NCBI RefSeq assembly: GCF_000834015.1
Contig: NZ_JXQI01000083.1
Location: 1-34,689 of the forward strand
Direction: 5' to 3'
DNA: 34,689 nt
Source: Prevotella pectinovora
GTDB lineage: Bacteria > Bacteroidota > Bacteroidia > Bacteroidales > Bacteroidaceae
Made by a program: the position numbers and the translations under genes. This document shows, one piece after another, positions 16,691-22,870 of the stretch. Position 1 is the first letter of the stretch, and each line of letters begins with the position of its first letter. The notes beneath the pieces are model-generated. The model was given only the letters and a program-made list of their open reading frames with translations. It was not told the DNA's origin and made no database searches.

Positions 16691-17045
16691 TCATTCAATA
16701 TCAAATCCCATGTCTCGCACAAGTTGCTTGACAACATTGACTTTGACGGTTGAAGCATCCTCTTTATCATAGAGAAGAAGGAAAACCACATGACCGTTTT
16801 CCACATCTGTAAAGACATTGAAAGTAATGACCCTTGCTCCACCAGATTTACCTTTGCCTTTAGCTTTGATAGCCATACGGATTTTGCGTATGTTTTTTTG
16901 TAATCTCATCGCCTTGCAAAGGATTGTTCTTAATGCTTTCAAGAAACTCCTTGTAGTCTTTTTTAAAACTTGGATATTTTTTAGCGAGACGTTTTGCTTC
17001 TTTTGCGAAGTCGTCAGAAACCGATACTGTAATATTACAACTCAT
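16691..17045 (-). pseudogene. RelE/ParE-family toxin, frameshifted
   Basis: The reconstructed toxin is about 117 residues. The N-terminal part (MSCNITVSVSDDFAKEAKRL, KKYPSFKKDYKEFLESI, NNPLQG) and the C-terminal part (KIRMAIKAKGKGKSGGARVI, YDKEDASTVKVN) are typical of RelE-like mRNA interferases. They are in different frames. The switch falls in a run of seven A on the coding strand (plus positions 16893-16899). Removing one A gives the continuous reading ITKNIRKIRMAI. Its start overlaps the antitoxin stop by 11 bases. If the shift is real, the toxin would be inactive unless RNA polymerase slippage on A7 restores it. Confidence 0.82.
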
Positions 17046-17181
17046 CGAGCAAACTATCAGCAGATTGAAGTTTACGTTTCCCGGCAATGGCTTCCTTTAC
17101 CTCCGTCAAAGCGTTTCTAAGTTCTTTCATTAAGTCGCGCGGTGCGTCAATGGTATTACTTCCGTCATCGGGGAATTTCAT
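17035..17181 (-). CDS. Putative small antitoxin of the RelE-type pair
   Basis: 48 residues from ATG 17181 (an ATG at 17193 is also possible). The sequence is charged and helical, with DLMKELRNALTEVKEAIAGK in the middle and a SADSLLDEL ending. That fits a minimal toxin-binding antitoxin without an obvious DNA-binding domain. It overlaps the toxin start by 11 bases and the upstream 79-residue gene by 17 bases, giving a tight three-gene operon. No ribosome site is seen, so translational coupling is likely. The antitoxin role is inferred from position. Confidence 0.65.
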   Translation of the reverse strand: MKFPDDGSNTIDAPRDLMKELRNALTEVKEAIAGKRKLQSADSLLDEL

Positions 17182-17404
17182 AGATACCAACATTCTCTTT
17201 GTCACAAATTTTAAAAGCTTCTTCCACGAGATGATTGTAGATTTCGCACTCTTCGGGTGTGAAAGCATTAGATCCGTCTGCTAACATGTAATCCCTAAAC
17301 ATATCATCAGGATAGAAATTCACATTGCGCTCTTCCACGATGTAACGGAAGAACTTTATTACATCATCAACATTGTTGATATGTGAATCTTTATTATACT
17401 GCAT
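17165..17404 (-). CDS. Conserved small protein upstream of the antitoxin
   Basis: 79 residues, acidic: VDDVIKFFRYIVEERNVNFY, PDDMFRDYM, then FTPEECEIYNHLVEEAFKIC. I recall similar ~80-residue genes ahead of small antitoxin/RelE pairs in Bacteroidales. It could be a third component or the regulator of the module, but no DNA-binding motif is visible. Its stop overlaps the antitoxin start. Function unknown. Confidence 0.65.
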   Translation of the reverse strand: MQYNKDSHINNVDDVIKFFRYIVEERNVNFYPDDMFRDYMLADGSNAFTPEECEIYNHLVEEAFKICDKENVGIYEIPR

Positions 17405-17439
17405 AACTATATCTTTTAGGTTTACATCAGAAAGGTAAT

Positions 17440-17751
17440 CTATCCCAACACCAAAGAAAAGCGTAGGCCAAGAGCATCGGCAATACGCAAGAACGTAGAG
17501 AGTTGCATATCTGTCTGACCCTTTTCGAGTGAAGATATGTACTCGCGTTTCTTACCGATTTTTTCAGCCAACACTTTTTGTGTTATATTTTGGCGCTTGC
17601 GTTCATCCTTAAGAAGTTCAGCATAGTACCAAGCTTTAGCCTTAGCTTCAAACTCCTTACGCTCGGGACTATTTTCGTCACCATATCTTTCTTGCAGATG
17701 GTCGTCAAATGTTTTGAGACCAGCAAGTTTGTTTTTGTCAAGTTTCAACAT
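17440..17751 (-). CDS. HigA-like XRE antitoxin
   Basis: 103 residues. The C-terminal half is an XRE helix-turn-helix: RKRQNITQKVLAEKIGKKRE, then SSLEKGQTDMQLSTFLRIAD. The N-terminal part (FDDHLQERYGDENSPERKEF) is the usual arm of HigA-type antitoxins that wraps the toxin. I chose ATG 17751 because GGAGG lies 8 bases upstream; the TTG at 17757 is rejected. It starts two bases after the toxin stop, in the toxin-first order typical of HigBA. It probably represses its own promoter at 18112-18143. Confidence 0.85.
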   Translation of the reverse strand: MLKLDKNKLAGLKTFDDHLQERYGDENSPERKEFEAKAKAWYYAELLKDERKRQNITQKVLAEKIGKKREYISSLEKGQTDMQLSTFLRIADALGLRFSLVLG

Positions 17752-17753
17752 AT

Positions 17754-18107
17754 TCAATCCTCCAAATAACGTTTAACAATGTTTTGGGCTTTTTTGATTT
17801 CAGCCTTGTACTGTTTTGTATCTTTCTTCAAGAACGAGTTCAGAAGAAGTACATTTTTGCTTTGTATGAAATTGTCGTGGTCAACAGCGAGCAGGATAGT
17901 TCTGTATTCGTTGGAACTGATGGAAATTCGGAGTTCGTAGAAGTCCGTATTCTCTAAGCTCTTTACTATTTTTGAACTGACGACATATTGTGATTTTACA
18001 ATCTGTAAAGCATAGTCATATTTCTTCTTTAATAGTTCGTTCAAACTTGCGTAGTATTCTTCGAACTCGTCCGAGTAGATAATGTGCCTTATCACTTTCT
18101 CTTCCAT
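17754..18107 (-). CDS. HigB/RelE-like toxin (Gp49-like)
   Basis: 117 residues with the pattern of phage-derived Gp49-like/HigB mRNA interferases: FEEYYASLNELLKKKYDYAL, then FYELRISISSNEYRTILLAV, then LLLNSFLKKDTKQYKAEIKK. The E-L-R-I strand, the R-(T/I)-(L/I) strand and the F-x-KK-(D/T) segment are the conserved core and active-site surface. It stands directly ahead of the XRE antitoxin. The predicted promoter lies only four bases before the ATG, so the mRNA may be leaderless. Confidence 0.85.
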   Translation of the reverse strand: MEEKVIRHIIYSDEFEEYYASLNELLKKKYDYALQIVKSQYVVSSKIVKSLENTDFYELRISISSNEYRTILLAVDHDNFIQSKNVLLLNSFLKKDTKQYKAEIKKAQNIVKRYLED

Positions 18108-18111
18108 GCTG

Positions 18112-18143
18112 CAAAGTTAATCAATTTGTTACATACTACCAAA
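18112..18143 (-). promoter_or_regulatory. Promoter of higBA, nearly leaderless
   Basis: On the minus strand, TTTG (18143-18140), 20-base spacer, TAACTTTG (18119-18112); the toxin ATG begins at 18107. Transcription would start at or within a base or two of the ATG. Confidence 0.65.
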
Positions 18144-18160
18144 TAAAAGTAATATATTTA

Positions 18161-18282
18161 TTACATATACACCTCAATACCATTAACCTCAAATATACAC
18201 ACATCACGAAGCTGCCGGATTTCGTTAGAGTCCAGCAGCTTCATTCGTTTAGTGTATTTTAAAATAAGGCAGGTTGAGGCTT
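18161..18282 (-). repeat. Cassette-boundary repeat, copy 1 (27-codon frame 18161-18244)
   Basis: Shares about 84 bp with copy 3 and about 115 bp with copy 2. On the minus strand it encodes a 27-residue frame that includes LLDSNEIRQL and CIFEVNGIEVYM and ends in TAA at 18161. Against copy 3 there are five base differences, all third-position and synonymous. It contains an inverted pair aagctgc (18209-18215) / gcagctt (18235-18241). It sits upstream of higBA. Whether the small frame is translated is unknown. Confidence 0.8.
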
Positions 18283-18325
18283 GCACAGCCTTTGTAGAAG
18301 TCATATTTAAGGGAGATAAATTGAA

Positions 18326-18360
18326 AAATGCTTCCATACTGTGAAAGTACGGAAGCATTT
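18326..18360 (-). terminator. Terminator downstream of the 221-residue gene
   Basis: AAATGCTTCC (18326-18335) and GGAAGCATTT (18351-18360) with an inner TAC/GTA pair; it lies about 40 bases after the minus-strand stop at 18398. Confidence 0.7.
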
Positions 18361-18397
18361 GTATGGATGAAAAGACAAAAGCCTTTATACGGATTAT

Positions 18398-19063
18398 TTA
18401 TTCTACGGTGAATGTTGTTACTTTCATTGCGTTTTTTGTGTTTTCATGATTAGGATCGCCAATGACTATACCATACTCACCTGCAGTAAGGTCTTCCAAA
18501 ACTATATAGTAAGAACTCTCACCATATTTCTTGGCTTTATATTCAACACTTGAAAGGTTGTTACTCTCAGTCTTTGACAAAGTACCAGTCTCTGCCAACT
18601 GGTATCTACGCTCTTTACCTTTAACTTCAAACTTAAAAACAGAAATAAAAGAGTTAGGATCTGTCTTGTTATCTGCTGCTTTTATTATAAGACGAGTTGT
18701 TGAACCACCAACAGCTTTACTGGTTGACTTAATACCCTTAAGTGTCAATCTTGATTTTACCTTACCAATACCTGTAAGATAAAGGCTTGCTCCTGCCTTT
18801 GTTTTAATAGTACCATTCTCACGAGACAATTTAACTCCTTGGCTATCAGAAGTCAGAAGAAGTGTCTCTTCTGCAAACTCTGGCTCTGTTAAGTTAGAAT
18901 TAAAAGATGATGTTTTCAATATATACAATATTATAATAAAGGGAAAACATATAAAAAGTGGTGGAATAATTGTTAGATGTACTATCAACTCTGAATTAGT
19001 TCCAATTTCTTCAGCTGAAGTTTGTAAATCGGAGTGATAATAGATAAAAAGGGGATGCTCCAT
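18398..19063 (-). CDS. Membrane-anchored protein of unknown function (start uncertain)
   Basis: Unrecognised. Residues about 26-52 (IVHLTIIPPLFICFPFIIIL) form one strong membrane segment. From about residue 60 a beta-rich exported domain follows (GASLYLTGIGKVKSRLTLKG, TTRLIIKAADNKT, FKFEVKGKERRYQLAETGTL, AGEYGIVIGD). The GEYGI ending resembles small domains seen in Bacteroidales exported proteins. The ATG at 19063 lies inside the loop of the terminator of the preceding gene, so it is unlikely to be the true start. TTG 18988, just before the membrane segment, is more plausible. The gene may have lost its original signal peptide by recombination. It lies between the Abi gene and repeat copy 1. 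Confidence 0.5.
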   Translation of the reverse strand: MEHPLFIYYHSDLQTSAEEIGTNSELIVHLTIIPPLFICFPFIIILYILKTSSFNSNLTEPEFAEETLLLTSDSQGVKLSRENGTIKTKAGASLYLTGIGKVKSRLTLKGIKSTSKAVGGSTTRLIIKAADNKTDPNSFISVFKFEVKGKERRYQLAETGTLSKTESNNLSSVEYKAKKYGESSYYIVLEDLTAGEYGIVIGDPNHENTKNAMKVTTFTVE

Positions 19064-19081
19064 GTTGGTGCATTCCCTTTT
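19047..19081 (-). terminator. Terminator after the Abi gene
   Basis: AAAAGGGGATGC (19047-19058) pairs with GCATTCCCTTTT (19070-19081), one G-T wobble. It begins 4 bases after the Abi stop on the minus strand. Confidence 0.8.
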
Positions 19082-19084
19082 ATA

Positions 19085-19978
19085 TTATCTCCACAAAGGT
19101 TCATCCAGCCAATTCCCTGGGAAGCCCATAGCCGATGTGTCTACATTGAGATGTTCGGTCAAAAGAACTTTTAGTCTAAAACTAAAATTATTGCATGGTC
19201 GAATGACATTTAGCAAATATTGCAGATAGCATAATTGCGAGTAAAGTTTGTCATAGTTGCCAACTGGCGGTATTACCCAGTTGCCACGCAATGGAGTTGT
19301 CATCTGTGGCTTGATTGGAAATTTTCTGTTCCAAACTCGTGAGTGATGTGCAAGATAGTTTCTTAATACGACAGCACTTTTTATCCAACTTTCAAGAACC
19401 AAGTGTTGCGGAAGATTGAACTCACGAGCTATGCGTTTCTTGATTTTGTTATCAGCAAAATTACAAAACAATTTGGATAATGTTCCAAAAGAAGTAACCT
19501 CCAATGTTTTCCATACAGGAGGAAATTCAGGTTCAGAATATTTTGCCGAGTGCTCAATGATAAATTCCTCTCTTGTCCTCTTCAGCTCTTGCCTAATCTG
19601 TTCCATGCATTTATGGTGGATGTTAGCGTCACGGAATAAAGATACATCAGTGAACCAAAATGCGCCGTACTGTAAGGAGATATGGTGTATCATCTTTGAG
19701 CGAAGAGCAATTTCTACAGCTTGAATGGCAGTGAAAATCAGTTCACGCAAATCACAATCAAACCTGTATAAGTCCATTGCATTATCAAAAGTGCTACCTG
19801 GCTTGAAGATGTGTTGAACCTTATCACTTTCCATAGGATGAAAATAGTTGTCTAAGCGGAAATAGCTGACTACTTTCAAGCACTCTATGGCCTTATTCCT
19901 ATCACGAATGATAAGACCGCGTGACTCCAACAAATCAAGAATTTCAGAATAGTCTAAGGGCTGTTTTGAATACTTCAT
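19085..19978 (-). CDS. Abi_2 family abortive-infection protein (AbiD/AbiF-like)
   Basis: 297 residues. The N-terminal SKQPLDYSEILDLLESRGL and ECLKVVSYFRLDNYFHPM, then DLYRFDCDLRELIFTAIQAV and EIALRSKMIHH, are typical of the Abi_2 family (AbiD, AbiF). A HEPN-type motif R206-NYLA-H211 lies in VVLRNYLAHHSRVWNR, so RNase activity is likely. FPPVWKTLEVTSFGTLSKLF is another family landmark. Such proteins cause abortive infection against phages. The gene has its own promoter and a structured leader with a U-run just before the ATG. I recall that AbiF-type genes have been linked to a conserved upstream non-coding RNA; this arrangement looks similar. Confidence 0.88.
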   Translation of the reverse strand: MKYSKQPLDYSEILDLLESRGLIIRDRNKAIECLKVVSYFRLDNYFHPMESDKVQHIFKPGSTFDNAMDLYRFDCDLRELIFTAIQAVEIALRSKMIHHISLQYGAFWFTDVSLFRDANIHHKCMEQIRQELKRTREEFIIEHSAKYSEPEFPPVWKTLEVTSFGTLSKLFCNFADNKIKKRIAREFNLPQHLVLESWIKSAVVLRNYLAHHSRVWNRKFPIKPQMTTPLRGNWVIPPVGNYDKLYSQLCYLQYLLNVIRPCNNFSFRLKVLLTEHLNVDTSAMGFPGNWLDEPLWR

Positions 19979-19984
19979 AAACGT

Positions 19985-20043
19985 ATAAAAAGTAAAAGTC
20001 CCACCCTGGTTCGCTGTTCTACGGGAAGCGTGGTGGGAACTGT
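19985..20043 (-). ncRNA. Structured leader RNA of the Abi gene, possible abiF-type antitoxin RNA or attenuator
   Basis: The predicted transcript start (about 20043) is followed at once by UCCCACC (20038-20032), a second short helix CGCU/AGCG, and GGUGGGA (20005-19999), then a U-rich stretch ending about 8 bases before the Abi ATG. GUUC at the 5' end could also pair with GAAC inside the loop (pseudoknot). A compact RNA with terminator-like end ahead of an RNase toxin is the layout of type III toxin-antitoxin systems. This is inference from structure and position. Confidence 0.5.
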
Positions 20044-20048
20044 TGATG

Positions 20049-20080
20049 CAAATTTACGCAATATTTTAGAAACAAGCAAA
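20049..20080 (-). promoter_or_regulatory. Promoter of the Abi leader and gene
   Basis: Minus strand TTTG (20080-20077), 20-base spacer, TAAATTTG (20056-20049). A perfect Bacteroidota promoter placing the start just before the structured leader. Confidence 0.75.
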
Positions 20081-20113
20081 TTTCAAGATAAAAATTTGCA
20101 ATTAATGTATGAT

Positions 20114-20231
20114 TTACATATACACTTCCAAGCCATTCACCTCAAAAATACACATATCACTAAGCTGCCGTTCGTTAGAGTCCAGCAGCTACATTCGTCT
20201 TATGTATTTTTAAATAAGGTAGGCTGAATAG
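20114..20231 (-). repeat. Cassette-boundary repeat, copy 2 (decayed 27-codon frame)
   Basis: Aligned with copies 1 and 3, it keeps the frame (an in-frame 3-base deletion) with mostly conservative changes, e.g. CIFEVNGLEVYM, but codon 2 is TAG. Its right flank (aaataaggtaggctga) matches the flank of copy 1, so copies 1 and 2 are homologous for about 115 bp. It lies upstream of the Abi module. Confidence 0.78.
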
Positions 20232-20305
20232 TTACAGCATCAAAAGCCTCTACAAATTTTTCATAATCTCCCATAAACCTAAAGTTTGTATTGTGGAAGT
20301 CTATA

Positions 20306-21559
20306 TTAATCTGTCGAAGACAAATCAAGCAAGAAATCATAGATGCTGATAATCTGAATTCCATCATCATCGCTCCACGATTTTGTATGCTCACCAACGA
20401 TAAGGAGTTTACGGAAAGAATCACCCACTAAGCGCAAGGAACGTTTCTCCTGCTCCATTTTGTCGGCATCAGGCATTCTCCAAGCCGATTGTATATAAAT
20501 GCGTTGACTACCTTTATTGCAGACGAAATCAACTTCAAGTGTGACACGGATATTTTGTCCCTTATCGTTTCTTACCCTTTGAGCAACGTTGCCAACATCA
20601 ACGAGCCAACCACGCATACGCATTTCATTATAGATGACATTCTCCATGATGTGGGTTGGCTCTGTTTGTCGGAAAGAAATGATAGAGTTGCGCAAACCGA
20701 TATCTTGATAATAGTATTTTGATAGCGAGCCGATGTACTTGCGTCCTTTAATGTCATATCGCTCAGACTTCTCAATAAGGAAAGCATCTTGCATATATCC
20801 AAGATATACGGAAACCGTCTTGTCCGTGATATTCTGAACGTTGCTTACAGACTTGAAAGTGTTGGCAATATTAAGAGCATTGACAGGTGCGCCTATGCTT
20901 GAAGCCACAGTCTTTGAAAGCTCTTCAAATTCAGGTTTTAAGGTAATGTCATTACGCTCATATATGTCACGGAGATACACGGTACGGTATAGCCTACGCA
21001 AGAAATCGGATTTCTTGTCATCGCCAATTTGAGTTAAGAGTTGTGGAAGTCCACCAAACATAATGTATTCAGACCACGCATCTTCCTTTGAACCAGGAAA
21101 AACAGACATAAATTCCTTGAATGACAAAGGCCAAACATGGATTTCATCACCACGCCCACGGAACTCTGTCACCACATCAGATGAAAGGAAGCGTGAATTA
21201 GAGCCTGCAACATAAACATCAGTGCCTTCAGTTACCGAGAGTGTGGAAAGAACCTCAACAAAATCATTCACTTCCTGTACCTCGTCAATAATGATGTAGT
21301 ATGTTTCATCGTCTTTCATTTCCTTTTCTACCCAATCAAGTAAATAGTCAGGGTCTTTGAATGGCTTGTTCTTTCGACTCTCCATATCAATAATTATGAT
21401 ATGGTCTTCCTTAATACCATCATCCAACAGGTGCTGTCGGAAAAGCTTCTTTAGCAAGAAAGACTTTCCAGAACGTCTTAATCCTGTTATAATTTTAATC
21501 AATCCGTTGCCTTTAGAACGAATCAATTGGTCGATATAAGTGCTTCTGTTAACTATCAT
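20306..21559 (-). CDS. AAA_14/DUF4143 family ATPase
   Basis: 417 residues. Walker A GLRRSGKS (26-33), Walker B YYIIIDEVQ (87-95), a sensor segment AGSNSRFLSS (118-127), then WPLSFKEF and YIMFGGLPQLL, all diagnostic for the AAA_14-DUF4143 family common in Bacteroidota. The C-terminal DUF4143 part has a PD-(D/E)xK-like but degenerate LEVDFVCNKG...IYIQSAW. The biological role of the family is unsettled; many copies sit in mobile or defence islands. ATG 21559 is used because the longer frame (TTG 21601) would run through the promoter and palindrome. A strong palindrome ends three bases before the ATG. Confidence 0.9.
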   Translation of the reverse strand: MIVNRSTYIDQLIRSKGNGLIKIITGLRRSGKSFLLKKLFRQHLLDDGIKEDHIIIIDMESRKNKPFKDPDYLLDWVEKEMKDDETYYIIIDEVQEVNDFVEVLSTLSVTEGTDVYVAGSNSRFLSSDVVTEFRGRGDEIHVWPLSFKEFMSVFPGSKEDAWSEYIMFGGLPQLLTQIGDDKKSDFLRRLYRTVYLRDIYERNDITLKPEFEELSKTVASSIGAPVNALNIANTFKSVSNVQNITDKTVSVYLGYMQDAFLIEKSERYDIKGRKYIGSLSKYYYQDIGLRNSIISFRQTEPTHIMENVIYNEMRMRGWLVDVGNVAQRVRNDKGQNIRVTLEVDFVCNKGSQRIYIQSAWRMPDADKMEQEKRSLRLVGDSFRKLLIVGEHTKSWSDDDGIQIISIYDFLLDLSSTD

Positions 21560-21562
21560 CCA

Positions 21563-21598
21563 TTCCGAAAAAGTGGTACATGTTCCACTTTTTCGGAA
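21563..21598 (-). promoter_or_regulatory. 14-bp-arm palindrome (operator or leader hairpin) of the DUF4143 ATPase gene
   Basis: ttccgaaaaagtgg (21563-21576) and its exact complement (21585-21598) flank tacatgtt. On the minus strand the -7 box TACCTTTG (21606-21599) abuts it, so transcription starts inside it and it would form a hairpin ending three bases before the start codon. It may be an operator or translation-blocking hairpin. Confidence 0.7.
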
Positions 21599-21671
21599 CA
21601 AAGGTAATACTTTTCTTTTAAGAGGAAGACTTTTTCTTTAGGAATTTGACAATTATAGCTAAATTCGCTCT

Positions 21672-21806
21672 TTACATATACACCTCAATTCCATTCACCT
21701 CAAATATACACACATCGCGAAGCTGCCGGATTTCGTTGGAGTCCAGCAGTTTCATTTCCAAATGGTATTGATTGCCTATGTAAGCGAAGTCACGTCCGAA
21801 AGTCAT
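21672..21806 (-). pseudogene. Repeat copy 3 joined to a DUF1016 nuclease fragment
   Basis: A 44-codon frame. Codons 18-44 are the 27-codon repeat (nearly identical to copy 1). Codons 1-17, MTFGRDFAYIGNQYHLE, resemble the DUF1016 strand just before the catalytic Asp; compare GFTFIGNQHVLE in the pseudogene at 13776. The junction falls exactly at the first codon of the repeat frame. This shows that the repeat has been joined to unrelated coding sequence. It lies upstream of the DUF4143 ATPase promoter. Confidence 0.65.
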
Positions 21807-21864
21807 AAATGGCGCAGGAAAAGGAAAAGAGGGGGTTAGGGGGAGGTTACATAATTACTTTCAA

Positions 21865-21896
21865 TTTGGAAGGAATCAGAAAATTGTTTACCTTTG
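21865..21896 (+). promoter_or_regulatory. Promoter of the 109-residue protein gene
   Basis: TTTG (21865-21868), 20-base spacer, TACCTTTG (21889-21896), 22 bases before the ATG. Confidence 0.8.
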
Positions 21897-21918
21897 TAAG
21901 AAAATAAAATCAGATAAG

Positions 21919-22248
21919 ATGGGAACAGAATTAATACCACAGGACGGCGACACAATAATTTGCCTAAAAGTAGGCAAAATAGATAGGGAAGATTTGTATG
22001 AGATGACACGCAAGTATTGGAAAATGAGTTTGCAAAGGGCATCAAAAGCAAATCATGTCCTTGCCGTTGTGGATGGTATCGTAAAAGAAGACTACATCCC
22101 TCAAGATTGGAAATATACAGACAATCCAAAGTATGAGGGACGTATTGAATTTGTAGGGAATAAATGTTTGAATTCTCCTTACGTTGGGAAAAGCGTGGTT
22201 TCTTTTTATGGAAAAAGCCAGAATCCGGTGAAATATATTAATATGTAA
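21919..22248 (+). CDS. Small protein, unknown (possible PUA/EVE-like fold)
   Basis: 109 residues starting MGTELIPQDGD. EDLYEMTRKYWKMSLQRASK and ANHVLAVVDGIVKEDYIP are followed by a W-K-x-T/D stretch, YEGRIEFVGN, GKSVVSFYG and the ending SQNPVKYINM. I recall similar short proteins, and similar segments attached to restriction or GIY-YIG-like proteins in Bacteroidota, ending in NPVKYI; a PUA-like (EVE/ASCH-like) fold is possible but unproven. It has its own good promoter and is the only plus-strand gene in the island. Its 3' end abuts a Fic remnant on the other strand. Confidence 0.6.
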   Translation: MGTELIPQDGDTIICLKVGKIDREDLYEMTRKYWKMSLQRASKANHVLAVVDGIVKEDYIPQDWKYTDNPKYEGRIEFVGNKCLNSPYVGKSVVSFYGKSQNPVKYINM

Positions 22249-22249
22249 C

Positions 22250-22466
22250 CGCTCCATGCCATACTCTGCATTTCGGGGAAAGCCTGTAACAGTTTATCAG
22301 GAATTTTATCAGGAACTTTCTTTATCGGTTCTCGCTTGTGCGCTTCGAGAGCTTTCTGTATTTCCCCAAGCATAAAGTCGATGAATGGTCCGGAGTCGGC
22401 AGCATTGCTGTTGGCAGTAATTGCATCGTAGTATTGCTGCTGGTTGGCATACACCATGTTTTCCAT
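22250..22466 (-). pseudogene. Fic-family protein remnant (C-terminal part)
   Basis: About 70 codons. MVYANQQQYYDAITANSNAA and SGPFIDFMLGEIQKAL match the post-catalytic helices of Fic AMP-transferases (QQxYYDAI ... PFIxFML), followed by the linker and start of a winged-helix region (KVPDKIPDKLLQAFPEM). The HPFxxGNGR catalytic core is absent, and the frame runs into sequence antisense to the neighbouring gene. It is truncated at both ends. Confidence 0.72.
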
Positions 22467-22489
22467 CGGCTTACTTCACTACTTCACCA

Positions 22490-22636
22490 TAATGACCGTT
22501 TGTATGTTAAATTGGGCACGCTGCTTGCCCAACCGGGGCACGATGCTTGCCCATCATGGGCAACGTGCTTGCCCCAGTTGGGCAGAATCTGTGTCAGACG
22601 TCTGCCCAATAAGTTAACCCAAAACGGTCATTAGGA
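22490..22636. repeat. Inverted-repeat element with four hairpins at 22-bp spacing
   Basis: Outer ends (aatgaccgttt from 22491 and its complement ending at 22632) form an imperfect ~28-bp inverted repeat. Inside, GGGCA...TGCCC hairpins start at 22514, 22536, 22558 and 22580, exactly 22 bp apart. No reading frame is maintained. Confidence 0.75.
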
Positions 22637-22803
22637 CGTTTACTTTATTTTTCATGACTGCTTGCTGCCTTTTGCCTTTTATAAGGCGTCTTTTGCTTGT
22701 TTTTAATTCGCAATAGCTCGCTATTACTCATTAAAAGACAAACAAAATACACTCTTCTAAAAGAGCAAAATACAAGCAAGCCCTAATGGCCGATTTGGGT
22801 TAA
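22616..22803. mobile_element. MITE-like element, 188 bp with 21-bp inverted ends
   Basis: The left end aacccaaaacggtcattagg (from 22616) and right end ctaatggccgatttgggtt (to 22803) are inverted repeats with few mismatches. The right ~110 bp (gcaatagc-n-gctatt hairpin, cactcttct, agccct) recurs at about 31470-31572 upstream of slyD. Too short for a transposase, so non-autonomous. Further copies of the end motif are at 24085-24105, 24115-24135, 30731-30749 and 30794-30814. Confidence 0.65.
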
Positions 22804-22870
22804 TGTTGTAATACCATATTCCTGTTTCCAAGATTCTGCCGACACATGTAATTTCTCTCATCAGATAATT

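Noticed and set aside
16860..16942. Programmed -1 frameshift in the RelE-type toxin at the A7 run
   Set aside because: The required shift is +1, not -1, and no stimulatory structure is seen; an indel or transcriptional slippage fits better.
18161..21752. Integron attC sites as the explanation of the three repeats
   Set aside because: No integrase gene and no attC core (GTTRRRY) layout; the conserved coding frame is also unlike attC.
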